From contig NZ_JABUNR010000007.1 in the NCBI RefSeq assembly GCF_013343715.1, positions 156,735 to 220,734 on the forward strand: a DNA stretch of 64,000 nucleotides, read 5' to 3'. The stretch's first letter is position 1; the number at the start of each line of letters is the position of its first letter. The notes under the pieces are model-generated. The model ran no database searches, was not told where the DNA came from, and was given only the letters and a program-made list of their open reading frames with translations. The DNA is from Mesobacillus harenae. GTDB lineage: Bacteria; Bacillota; Bacilli; Bacillales; Cytobacillaceae. The position numbers and the translations under genes are program-made. Positions 16,084 to 24,756 of the stretch are shown in pieces.

Positions 16084-16769
16084 TATTCCTTACCTTCTAA
16101 TTCTTGTTCGATAAGCAATATAATTTTTTCATAATCAAAAGGGTTTTCAAGCATTGTCCCATTTACAATGACAGTTGGCGTTTTTTCAACATTAAATTCA
16201 TCTGTTAAAGCGGAATCCTTACTGACTTCCTCCTTTATAGACTGGCTTTGCATATCTTCTTGTAATAGATTCAAATCAATTGAAGGTATAGTACCTGCCA
16301 CGGCCACAATAGTATCCATTGTCAGCCAAACAGAATCATGGTCATTAGAGTCGGGCTGCTGATCAAAAAGTTTTTTATGGAATTCCCAATAGCTTTCTGG
16401 ATTTTGTTTATAAACCGCTTCAGCTGCAAGCGACCCTAACTCAGACTCCTCCCCGTGAAATAATACATTAATATAGGTGAACTTCACATCACCATTGGCC
16501 ACGTATTCTTCTACTAAATGTGGGGAAAACTGCTCTCCCCATGCTTTACAGGCAGGACATTTATAGTCTCCAAACTCAACTACACTTACAGGTGCTTCCT
16601 CACTCCCGATTGTTGGCTGGCCTTCAATCGGTGGCTGCTTGCCTAATTCGGCTTTACCATTGTCTTCTGAATTAGAATCCATCAATAGTACAGCAGCGGT
16701 TATTAAAGCGAAAACTAGTATCGTGACTATGACAATTAATTTAAACGGTGAACTTTTCTTATTTGTCAT
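16083..16769 (-). CDS. bdbD: Extracytoplasmic thiol-disulfide oxidoreductase BdbD (DsbA-like)
   Basis: 228 residues with one N-terminal membrane anchor (LIVIVTILVFALITAAVLLM), then a DsbA-type thioredoxin domain with an inserted helical region. The active site is KCPACKAW and the cis-proline loop is VEKTPTVIVNG. It introduces disulfide bonds into secreted and competence proteins together with BdbC. Confidence 0.92.
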   Translation of the reverse strand: MTNKKSSPFKLIVIVTILVFALITAAVLLMDSNSEDNGKAELGKQPPIEGQPTIGSEEAPVSVVEFGDYKCPACKAWGEQFSPHLVEEYVANGDVKFTYINVLFHGEESELGSLAAEAVYKQNPESYWEFHKKLFDQQPDSNDHDSVWLTMDTIVAVAGTIPSIDLNLLQEDMQSQSIKEEVSKDSALTDEFNVEKTPTVIVNGTMLENPFDYEKIILLIEQELEGKE

Positions 16770-17171
16770 TCTATTTATCTCCCTTTACGATATTAATATA
16801 CAAATTTACTTTTTCACAGGATAAGTCTTACCCTTACTACAGAGCTATAAGATAGCTGCTTACCGTGTGAAATCTCTACTATTCTAACAAATTAAGGCAG
16901 TGAAAACTTAAAGATACTTTGTATACTTTATGAACTTTAATATGTTACAAATATAAAATACTAAAGCTATCTGGATTTATCACAGAAAGAGAAGTAATTG
17001 TTCAAACGACTTTCACCGATTCATCATAATTCTTGAAAATACAGCATGAATTACCCATTATAATTATAGTTATAGGATTAAACCCAAATGCCATAAAAAT
17101 GGTCTCAATGCTGCTGTCCAAAATTGATCAACTCTTAATAAGCTATCTAAAAACTAGGACAGGTGATTTTA
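16770..17171. other. Intergenic region, nothing recognised
   Basis: About 400 AT-rich bases between the divergent bdbD and histidine kinase genes. Promoters for both must lie here, but no strong consensus, repeat or RNA element stands out. Confidence 0.5.
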
Positions 17172-18542
17172 TTGAACAAACTCTCCTTAAAGCTTGGCTC
17201 ATTGTTTTTTCTCATTATTTTCACCCTTGAAACTTTTATGTTTTTCTTTTTACACACTTCATTAGTAGATTCAAGAATCGAAGAAGAACTGACTGCGCTT
17301 CAGGCTAGGGGGAACTCGCACCGAAATGTTCTCGAGCGTCATTTTGAGCTAGACACAATTCATCACGTTATCTTAATGGAGTCAGAAGCTGTTACAGATG
17401 TAGTCATTACAGACAGCGGCGGGAAAATTCTTAATTCCTCAAATAACAGTGATTTTTTCACAAAGTATTTAACTAACCCAAATCCCTCCATTCCGCGAAA
17501 TGGCAGGATCTTGGAAGGGAATTGGAAAGATAAGCCCTTTCTGGTTGCCGTTAGCCCGGTTCAAGATAACGGGCAAACAATTGGATATGTATATATGTTC
17601 TTAAATACCCATTCAGTCCAAGCCCAGATTGAGCAATTAAACGCTCATTTTCTCTTAACTGGTCTTATTGCTATTTGTTTAACAGTAGTCATAATCATAT
17701 TTTTATCAAATGCCCTTACTAAACCTCTCATGAAAATGAAAGAGGCTACATCACAAATTAACCAGGGTAATTTCTCTGTTTCCCTTCCAAAAACAAATAA
17801 TGATGAACTCGGAGACTTATCCAGTTCCATACAAATTTTGGCGAATGATCTTAATTATTTAAAACAGGAGCGCAATGATTTCCTTGCAAGCATTTCCCAT
17901 GAATTACGGACTCCTCTAACTTATATAAAGGGATACACCGACATTTTGCTGAAGCGCAGTCTTCCTAAGGATGATCAGGAGAAGTATCTTCGTATTATCC
18001 AGGAAGAAACCAACCGGCTTTCAAACCTTGTCGAAGATTTGTTCGAACTCGCTAAATTTGATAAGAACTCGTTTGAAATTACCAAACAGCCTATTGACTT
18101 GCATTCTTTTTTAAACGGAATTGAGCAAAAATTGTCCCCGGCCTTCAGAGAAAAGCAAATGAAGTTACAGCTAAACTCTCCGCCTGGCATACACTTGTAT
18201 GCAGATACGCTAAGACTGGAGCAGATTCTTTTTAATCTGTTGGATAATTCAATAAAGTACTCGCCTGTCGGAACTAGGACACTTCTGACTGTTATCGAAA
18301 AGAAACAGCTTATAAGCATCATCATAGAGGATAATGGTAAAGGAATTCCTGAAAAAGATATACCGTTCATTTTTAATCGATTTTACCGGGTGGACAAATC
18401 GAGAACAAGAGCCTCAGGTGGTACTGGGCTCGGCTTGGCCATTGTACAGGAACTGGTACTTGCTCATGGAGGCTCGATTTCCGTTGAAAGCAAAGTTGGG
18501 GCTGGCACCAAATTCACTATAACTTTTAGGGGCGATGAGTAA
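17172..18542 (+). CDS. Membrane sensor histidine kinase
   Basis: About 456 residues. Two membrane helices (near residues 8-28 and 160-180) enclose a 130-residue extracytoplasmic sensor with a PAS/dCache-like look. HAMP and HisKA domains follow (phospho-acceptor in ASISHELRTPLTY, near residue 240), then a HATPase with NLLDNSIKYSP, EDNGKGIP and GGTGLGLAIV. The start is TTG at 17172, seven bases after AGGTGA; a GTG at 17163 lies within that site. The response regulator gene follows after two bases. Signal unknown. Confidence 0.9.
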   Translation: MNKLSLKLGSLFFLIIFTLETFMFFFLHTSLVDSRIEEELTALQARGNSHRNVLERHFELDTIHHVILMESEAVTDVVITDSGGKILNSSNNSDFFTKYLTNPNPSIPRNGRILEGNWKDKPFLVAVSPVQDNGQTIGYVYMFLNTHSVQAQIEQLNAHFLLTGLIAICLTVVIIIFLSNALTKPLMKMKEATSQINQGNFSVSLPKTNNDELGDLSSSIQILANDLNYLKQERNDFLASISHELRTPLTYIKGYTDILLKRSLPKDDQEKYLRIIQEETNRLSNLVEDLFELAKFDKNSFEITKQPIDLHSFLNGIEQKLSPAFREKQMKLQLNSPPGIHLYADTLRLEQILFNLLDNSIKYSPVGTRTLLTVIEKKQLISIIIEDNGKGIPEKDIPFIFNRFYRVDKSRTRASGGTGLGLAIVQELVLAHGGSISVESKVGAGTKFTITFRGDE

Positions 18543-18544
18543 CT

Positions 18545-19222
18545 TTGGCAACGATTCTTTTAGTAGACGATGAAAGTAGAATGCTTGAATTATTACAGCT
18601 CTACCTCTCTCCACTTGGTTATAAATGCATTAAAAAATCATCTGCTGCGGATGCAATATCCTATCTTGAATCAGAGCCTGCGGATTTGGTTTTACTGGAT
18701 GTAATGATGCCCGAGATGGACGGATGGGAGGCATGCAGGCAAATTAAACGCTATTGGGATATTTCTATTATTATGTTAACGGCAAGAACAGAAAAGCCAG
18801 ATATAGTAAAAGGTTTAAAAATTGGGGCAGACGATTATATCTCAAAACCTTTCGATGAAGAAGAGCTGGTTGCAAGGATTGAAGCTGTACTGCGAAGAAA
18901 TAAGAGCCAAGAGAAACTGATATTCGAGGGCCTTGTGCTTGACCAAGATTCTTACGGACTCAAATTTCATTCAACCGATATTTTGTTGACTCCTAAGGAA
19001 TTCTCCCTTATGATTCTGTTTCTTACCAATCAAAATAAGGTCTTTTCAAGAGAACATCTAATCTCATCAATATGGGGACAAAATGGATTTACCGAAGACC
19101 GTACAATTGACTCACACATAAGAAATTTGCGGGATAAACTTCGAAAAGCCGGATTTCCCGCGGACAATTATTTGTCTACTGTTTGGGGTATCGGGTATAA
19201 ATGGCAAGCAACTAGAAACTAG
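18545..19222 (+). CDS. OmpR/PhoB-family response regulator
   Basis: 225 residues. The receiver domain has DDE near residue 8, the phosphorylated aspartate in LVLLDVMMPEMDGW and a lysine in ISKPFDEEELVARI. The C-terminal winged helix (HLISSIWGQN, RTIDSHIRNLRDKL, TVWGIGYKW) is of the OmpR type. The TTG start is two bases after the kinase stop, so the two form one operon. Targets are unknown; no transporter in the operon gives a hint. Confidence 0.92.
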   Translation: MATILLVDDESRMLELLQLYLSPLGYKCIKKSSAADAISYLESEPADLVLLDVMMPEMDGWEACRQIKRYWDISIIMLTARTEKPDIVKGLKIGADDYISKPFDEEELVARIEAVLRRNKSQEKLIFEGLVLDQDSYGLKFHSTDILLTPKEFSLMILFLTNQNKVFSREHLISSIWGQNGFTEDRTIDSHIRNLRDKLRKAGFPADNYLSTVWGIGYKWQATRN

Positions 19223-19337
19223 TAAGAGAAGCTTCAGTGAAGCATATATTCCTCGAACTGCCCGAAAACCACCACTGGCTAGGCACTGGAGCAAGACCGT
19301 AGTCAATGATTATATTTATATGCTTTTATCTATGCAC

Positions 19338-19376
19338 AAAGAAACAGGTCCCTGCTTAGCCTGTTTCTTTTGTTTT
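19338..19376. terminator. Bidirectional terminator
   Basis: AAAGAAACAGG pairs with CCTGTTTCTTT, followed by TGTTTT. It lies between the convergent response-regulator and AspT-type genes. Confidence 0.8.
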
Positions 19377-19429
19377 ATTGTCCAATTAGCCCGAGCTTAC
19401 ACAACACTACTCGTAAAGAGACCTAAATT

Positions 19430-21022
19430 CTATAGAAAAAATAATAGTAATTGGGCCGCTATTGCCACTAAAATCAAGGCAAATGGATAAGCAGCTGCAT
19501 AGGCAACTGATGGATCCTCTGAGTTTATCAACTGATTAACTGCTCCTATTCCAGGAGTGCTCGTCATCCCGCCGCAAAGAGCTCCTAAAGAGTGAGCTGC
19601 ACTTAACTTAAACAGCTTTCTAGCCACTAGGAATCCTGCGATAATTGGAATTGTTGTAATTAACGCGCCGCCAATAATAAGCCTTAATCCTTCTGCCGCT
19701 ACAACCTCGACGACTCCTTGCCCAGCTGTCGTACCCGCCCCAGCTAGAAAAAGCGCAAGACCTATATCACGGATAACCTGATTTGATGGCTGGTAATAAC
19801 GCGCCTGAATCGGTCCGATTTTACCGAAGTGGCCAATTACTAATGCGATAAACAAAGGACCTCCAGCCACGCCTAATTTAATAGTTCCTAACCCTGGAAG
19901 ATGAAAAGGTATCATCCCAACGGCTACACCGATTAACAGAACCAAGCTAAGTGAAAAGATATCAACATTTGTCACGGCCAAATGCTTTCTGGCAAAAAGC
20001 TTTTCTACTTCATTCAGCCTGTCCTCACTGCTGACAATTGTCAGAGTATCCCCTCGTTCTAACCGCCATTTTGGATCCTGATTAAACTCAAAACCGCCGC
20101 GCTCTACTCGAGTGACTGTAACTCCATAAGTTCCTCGCAGCCCTAATTCCGTCAGAGTTTTCCCAATGATATCATCGGCATCCACCAAAACTTTTCTAAG
20201 CTTTATATGATCAGCGTTTTCAAGGTTTATGGCAGCCTCTCTGCCGATATCCTTGCACAGCTTTCTCAAATCTGCCCTTAAACCAACTGCCACCAAACGA
20301 TCACCACTTAAAATTACCGTATCGTTTAAAGCAATAATAGTTCGATCGGCGCGAATTACTCTGCTAATAACCACTGTGTTGTATTTATGAAATGAAAGTT
20401 CCTTTATCGTTCGCTTATGAAAGGAGGGATTCGTAACCTCAATTGTCATCAATTCAGGTGATTCATCATTTCGAACCGGTCCATTGTATTGTTTTAGATC
20501 CTGTACCAGATCAATCTTTAGCAGCTTCGGCAAGAGCTGTACGAATAACACAACTGCCAGTACACCGAACGGATACGCTATCCCATAACCTACAGAAGCT
20601 AAAGGATCATTGGTTGCCTGCAATGCAGCGGCTAATCCAGGAGTGCTGGTTAGTGCACCAGTCATCAAACCAAGGCTTAAAGCTGGGGATAGGCTGAACA
20701 ATTGAGACACAGCTATAGTGGTCAAGGCTGCACTAAAAACGATAAACAGCCCGATGATGCCAAAGATTATTCCGTTTGTCTTCATCATACGAAAAAAACG
20801 GGGGCCTGCTTGTAGACCAACTGCAACGATAAAAAAACTAAGCCCCAAGTTCTGGATCGTTGCAGATACCTTGTACCCCAAGTGTCCAAATAGCATAGCA
20901 ACAAGGAGAATACCAGAAGACCCCAAGCTCAGTCCCCTTAACTTCGTACGGCCCAGAACAGACCCTAAGAATAAAATAACAAATAATAACACCAAAGGTT
21001 CTTCTAAGAAATTTATTATCAA
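19430..21022 (-). CDS. AspT/YidE/YbjL-family transporter with RCK_C domains
   Basis: 530 residues with two homologous membrane halves, each carrying the family's TSTPG signature: ALTSTPGLAAALQ and GGMTSTPGIGAVNQL. Between them lie two TrkA_C-type regulatory domains (about residues 190-355). This is the architecture of the aspartate:alanine exchanger family and of the uncharacterised YidE/YbjL proteins. Length fits (AspT 543). The TTG start has AAGG eight bases upstream. Substrate is inferred only at family level, probably an amino or dicarboxylic acid. Confidence 0.85.
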   Translation of the reverse strand: MIINFLEEPLVLLFVILFLGSVLGRTKLRGLSLGSSGILLVAMLFGHLGYKVSATIQNLGLSFFIVAVGLQAGPRFFRMMKTNGIIFGIIGLFIVFSAALTTIAVSQLFSLSPALSLGLMTGALTSTPGLAAALQATNDPLASVGYGIAYPFGVLAVVLFVQLLPKLLKIDLVQDLKQYNGPVRNDESPELMTIEVTNPSFHKRTIKELSFHKYNTVVISRVIRADRTIIALNDTVILSGDRLVAVGLRADLRKLCKDIGREAAINLENADHIKLRKVLVDADDIIGKTLTELGLRGTYGVTVTRVERGGFEFNQDPKWRLERGDTLTIVSSEDRLNEVEKLFARKHLAVTNVDIFSLSLVLLIGVAVGMIPFHLPGLGTIKLGVAGGPLFIALVIGHFGKIGPIQARYYQPSNQVIRDIGLALFLAGAGTTAGQGVVEVVAAEGLRLIIGGALITTIPIIAGFLVARKLFKLSAAHSLGALCGGMTSTPGIGAVNQLINSEDPSVAYAAAYPFALILVAIAAQLLLFFL

Positions 21023-21255
21023 TTCCTATGCCCTTCTTTCCTTTATAACGCCTGTTTCCCTATTACTGCCTCACAAAGTTGTAAAAAGAAATCTCTTTTA
21101 TCTTAATAGATAAATGAAAGATAGAAAGTTTCAATATTGTGACCAAGTCTCTGGAAGATAAATCTTTACTCCCTCCCAGAATAGTGTGCCCCAGACACTT
21201 TTAGGGTAAAAGAAACAATGGAGAATTTAAATAAGCGAACTAAAGGAGGATCAAT

Positions 21256-22536
21256 ATGAATAGACGTTTCACTCTATTAGCGTTAGGGGCTGCAGGGGCC
21301 GGCTACCTAATTTCAGCAAACCAGGAGCGACGGGCAGACTCTCATTCTTCTTCTTTCATGGCAGATTCAATTGAACATAAGCAAAATAAGCTCACTTTGC
21401 ATTGGAACGGAAAAGGGGGCTTTTATCGTGTATATAGAGGTAACCAGCTAGTATATTCCGGTGCAGAAAGAAGCTTCTCAGACCACCATCTCACTCCTGG
21501 GACCATTTATACGTACACAATTGAAGAAGAAACCAAAGACGAGATTAATATAATGAAAATACAGACAGCTACTGCACCCAAAGAAAAAAACGAGGATAAT
21601 ATATTACAGAACCTTATTATTACAACGGTCATTATAAAAGGAAAAATTCGTTTATACTGGGAGCATATTGATGGAATAACAGAGTATACAATCTTCCGAA
21701 ACGGTACGCTCGTTGGAAAGGTAAAGGGCAACTTTTTTATAGACCAACGGGTAAGAAACAATAAAGAATATATTTATACAATTAAAGCTAAGCGCCCTCT
21801 TATTTCTTCAGAGGAAAATATAAGCACCGGAAAATTTTTACTTTCAGAACTGCTTGGCTTTTTAAAAAAGGATACAACACAGCAACAAACAGCCTATGAG
21901 GAGCTGAGAATCACTAAAAGGATTGGAAGGATAGACCATCTATTAAAAACTAAAGACACAACCGGGGAAAGATTCAAAAATCCCATGCAGCTTCGTTACA
22001 CAACTTTTTTAACCAAGAAATGGCTGAAGAATCCAAATCCTACATCCAATTCCCATTATTTTAGAGGTGATAATCGGGGATTTGATGCAGAATCTCAGCA
22101 GTTTCGGACAAGGGCTGATATTACTGTCGATATGACAAAGGATGAGCCCGCTGTTAAATTAACAAAACAGGTAGGCAAGACTCGTGCCTATAACTGGCGG
22201 CGGAAATTCAGAGAAGAGGGTCAAGGTTCTGATGATAATATTCAATTAGAAAAAGTACTCAATTTAGAAGACCATACAGTTTTCCAGATAAGCCATTCGG
22301 TTAGTAACCCTTTAATCGTTGCCCCAGCCATCGACTATGATTTGCAAGCATCCTTCTATAAGGATGGAGTAATTGATATAGCCGGAATTCATGACCAGGC
22401 GCCTCATCATGAGGTTTACTTAAAGAGTACTCAAGCTTCCTCTTGGCAGATCATACACCAAGCACAAGACAAAGGGCTTGAAATGATGGGCCATCCCACC
22501 GCCAATCAGCTATGGCGTTTTTCAACCATGGAATAA
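21256..22536 (+). CDS. DUF3238 protein with two fibronectin-III-like modules
   Basis: 426 residues. The N-terminus (TLLALGAAGAGYLISA) looks like a weak signal or anchor. Two repeats of about 80 residues follow (LTLHWNGKGGFYRVYRGNQL and IRLYWEHIDGITEYTIFRNG, each then ending in a TYTI-type strand), resembling FN3 folds. The last 180 residues contain YFRGDNRGFDAESQQFRTRA and VGKTRAYNWR, the DUF3238 pattern known from Bacillus proteins of unknown role. Ribosome site AAAGGAGG. Probably cell-surface or spore associated, but nothing proves it. Confidence 0.8.
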   Translation: MNRRFTLLALGAAGAGYLISANQERRADSHSSSFMADSIEHKQNKLTLHWNGKGGFYRVYRGNQLVYSGAERSFSDHHLTPGTIYTYTIEEETKDEINIMKIQTATAPKEKNEDNILQNLIITTVIIKGKIRLYWEHIDGITEYTIFRNGTLVGKVKGNFFIDQRVRNNKEYIYTIKAKRPLISSEENISTGKFLLSELLGFLKKDTTQQQTAYEELRITKRIGRIDHLLKTKDTTGERFKNPMQLRYTTFLTKKWLKNPNPTSNSHYFRGDNRGFDAESQQFRTRADITVDMTKDEPAVKLTKQVGKTRAYNWRRKFREEGQGSDDNIQLEKVLNLEDHTVFQISHSVSNPLIVAPAIDYDLQASFYKDGVIDIAGIHDQAPHHEVYLKSTQASSWQIIHQAQDKGLEMMGHPTANQLWRFSTME

Positions 22537-22554
22537 GGCCACTTCAGCAAAACG

Positions 22555-22595
22555 AAAAAGCACGGAAAAGCTTGTTGCTTTCCCGTGCTTTTTTT
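22555..22595 (+). terminator. Terminator after the DUF3238 gene
   Basis: AAAAAGCACGGAAAAGC pairs with GCTTTCCCGTGCTTTTTTT. It also serves the convergent yuxK gene. Confidence 0.85.
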
Positions 22596-22602
22596 GTGAA
22601 TT

Positions 22603-22992
22603 TTATAAGAATCGCTTTCTGACATTTGGAGGAGGCAGCATGCAGCTGTCTTTTTTACCAAACCACTTCATACGGTTCTTGGCAACAATATCGTACACTG
22701 CATTTCGAATCGGACTTGGCGTGATCGTAAGTCCGTACAACAGCTTCCAAGCCCCTTCAAGATGACGGCTGATTCTTAAGGCGGCGGCTGATTTATAATA
22801 TACTTTATCATCTTCAATCAAAATCATGCTATCGACATCTGGTGGAACATTAAATTTCTTTATTAGTTCCTGTCCTGCCTCACTTTGAAGAGAAGCAAAG
22901 TGAAAAACCTCTTTTTTATCACGTTTAATAATAAACTGAACGCTCGAATCACAAAAGTTACATTCTCCGTCAAATAAAATAATCGGGTTCAT
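22603..22992 (-). CDS. yuxK: DCC-family (DUF393) thiol-disulfide-like protein YuxK
   Basis: 129 residues beginning MNPIILFDGECNFCDSSVQF, the DCC motif (Asp-Xaa-Xaa-Cys-Xaa-Xaa-Cys, here DGECNFC), with LQSEAG and YGLTITPSPIRNAVYD typical of the family. The cysteine pair suggests a thioredoxin-like fold, but function is not established. An upstream in-frame ATG (23061) gives an N-terminal extension without similarity; the ATG at 22992 has AAAGGAGG and is chosen. Confidence 0.88.
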   Translation of the reverse strand: MNPIILFDGECNFCDSSVQFIIKRDKKEVFHFASLQSEAGQELIKKFNVPPDVDSMILIEDDKVYYKSAAALRISRHLEGAWKLLYGLTITPSPIRNAVYDIVAKNRMKWFGKKDSCMLPPPNVRKRFL

Positions 22993-23102
22993 TGCATTTC
23001 CTCCTTTAAAGGTCGAGAGTGAAAAACCCTTATCTATTACTTTAACCTCTATAGGCTGCATGGAAACCTTAAATTATTATATGTGTGCGGCGAACGGACC
23101 AT

Positions 23103-24080
23103 TTAATTTCTATTTAATTTCTTAGTGCTTCGAACTGTATCAATAGGGCGAACCAACTTTTCAATTTGTTCACGCTGCGGCTCTAAAAATGGGGGCAGCG
23201 ACAGTTTCTCTCCAAGTGTTTCATAAGGTTCATCCCCCATAAATCCTGGGCCATCTGTAGCAAACTCAAATAGGATCTGCGGGGCCAATCTTGCATATAG
23301 GGATCCAAAGAAAAAACGATCAACGAATCCTGAAGTTTGAAATTGAAAGCTTCTCAAACGTCTATCCCATTCCTCTAAAACAGAGCGGTCTTCTACTCTA
23401 AAAGCTGCATGGTGCACAGTCCCATACCCCTGTCTTGCCTGAGGAAGAACCGCATTGTATTCAGCAACTACCTGAGCACCATTTCCGCCTTCACCAACTT
23501 CAAATAAATGAAACGCCCCTTCACTAGCAACTTGTTTAAACAAGAGAACCTTTTCCATCATTTCTTTGAAATAATCCAAATTATCGATACGGACAAATAA
23601 CGGCCCTAATCCAGTAATGGCATACTCCAAAGGCACAGGTCCTTCCTGCCATGGCGTGCCTGCAGCAACTCCGTCATTGTTCTCATCTGAAATTAACTGA
23701 TATTGCTGATCATCAAAATCCACAAAAGAAAGAGTCTGCTTGCCAAATTGCTGTTTAATACCAGAATGTTTTACTTCCAGACGGTCAAAGCGTTTCACCC
23801 AGTATTCGATGGCATCATCACTTGGTACTCGAAGTGATGTTTTTGAGATTTCATTCGTTCCATGAACGCCCTTTGGAATGCCTGGGAAGTCAAAAAAGGT
23901 CATATCGGTACCTGGGCTCCCTGTATCATCTGCAAAAAATAAATGATAGGTTTGAATATCATCCTGGTTAACGGTTTTTTTTACTAGACGCATTCCTAGA
24001 ACATACGTAAAGAATTCATAATTTTTTTCAGCGCTGCTTGTAATCGCAGTCACGTGATGGATACCCTTTAAATGATTCAT
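23103..24080 (-). CDS. Ring-cleaving dioxygenase, vicinal oxygen chelate family (MhqO/MhqA-like)
   Basis: 325 residues with two glyoxalase-fold modules (start KGIHHVTAITSSAEKNYEFF; second module from GLGPLFVRI). Metal ligands are visible as His in GIHHVT, His in GTVHHAAFRV and Glu in ILFEFATDGPGF. This is the hydroquinone/catechol-2,3-dioxygenase group of MhqA, MhqE and MhqO, which in B. subtilis protect against quinones under MhqR. No MhqR palindrome was found upstream, but a different 35-base inverted repeat lies 120 bases before the start. Confidence 0.88.
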   Translation of the reverse strand: MNHLKGIHHVTAITSSAEKNYEFFTYVLGMRLVKKTVNQDDIQTYHLFFADDTGSPGTDMTFFDFPGIPKGVHGTNEISKTSLRVPSDDAIEYWVKRFDRLEVKHSGIKQQFGKQTLSFVDFDDQQYQLISDENNDGVAAGTPWQEGPVPLEYAITGLGPLFVRIDNLDYFKEMMEKVLLFKQVASEGAFHLFEVGEGGNGAQVVAEYNAVLPQARQGYGTVHHAAFRVEDRSVLEEWDRRLRSFQFQTSGFVDRFFFGSLYARLAPQILFEFATDGPGFMGDEPYETLGEKLSLPPFLEPQREQIEKLVRPIDTVRSTKKLNRN

Positions 24081-24200
24081 CTAAATCCTCCAGTTACTCT
24101 CATTTATATATATTCTGATCCTATAAGCTTTTTTTTACCACAGTGATCGTCTATTGCTCACACAATATTAAATAATCCCCTTATTAGTTACCATATAAAA

Positions 24201-24235
24201 TTACCCTTAATTAAAATATCTCTAATTAAAGGTAA
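24201..24235. repeat. AT-rich inverted repeat, 13-bp arms
   Basis: TTACCCTTAATTA and TAATTAAAGGTAA are inverted copies with one mismatch, separated by nine bases. It lies 120 bases upstream of the dioxygenase start and just before the composite repeat; it could be an operator or an element boundary. Confidence 0.6.
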
Positions 24236-24260
24236 ACGTAACACGAAAAAAAAACACTGT

Positions 24261-24596
24261 CAAACAGAAAAGCGGAGACGACTGTTCAGAAACGAGCAAA
24301 CTGGAGACTCCGACAAAGAAGCGTTTTGTGCTTCTGCAGGAGGAGTTGAAGTTTGCCGAGTTTCTAGGAGGCGGAGCTGGACAAACAGAAAAGCGGAAGC
24401 GCCTTGATCAGCTCCGACTAGCGCTGGAGGACCTGAAGGTGAAGTCGTTCTTTGACTTCAGCAGCAGGACCGAAGCGATTCGAGGAGCTAGGCGCTGGGG
24501 CTGGACAAACAGAAAAGCGGAGACGACTAGGAACAAACACAGTTTGTTCCCAGAAACGAGCAAACTGGAAACTCCAACAAAGAAGCGTTTTGTGAC
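24261..24596. repeat. Composite intergenic repeat with AAACAGAAAAGCGGA units
   Basis: The unit CAAACAGAAAAGCGGA recurs at 24261, 24382 and 24506. The first and third units are near-identical 66-base direct repeats (2 mismatches) that flank a different middle segment. The third also contains the hairpin GGAACAAACACAGTTTGTTCC (24530-24550), reduced to GTTC in the first. A 122-codon open frame across it is low-complexity read-through and not a gene. A related degenerate block lies at 45290-45573. Confidence 0.8.
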
Positions 24597-24607
24597 ACTA
24601 ATTAAAG

Positions 24608-24655
24608 AAAAAAAGACAGCTGTTAATTCCCTATTGGAATCAACAGCTGTTTTTC
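24608..24655. terminator. Bidirectional terminator
   Basis: ACAGCTGTTAATTCC pairs with GGAATCAACAGCTGT (one mismatch); A7 before and T5 after allow use on either strand. It would end transcription of the DHA2 exporter gene on the minus strand. Confidence 0.8.
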
Positions 24656-24756
24656 TACTTTATTTTCATACACCGCCAAATTACTGCGTATTGTAAATAC
24701 GCTGCGAAAATTGGTATCTACAAATAAAATTTTAATATATTCCTATAAGCATTGGA

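Noticed and set aside
24081..24200. MhqR operator upstream of the dioxygenase
   Set aside because: No TATCTCGAA..TTCGAGATA-type palindrome was found.
24328..24696. 122-codon open frame on the plus strand
   Set aside because: It lies within the composite repeat, has low-complexity composition that follows repeat units, and runs through a terminator.
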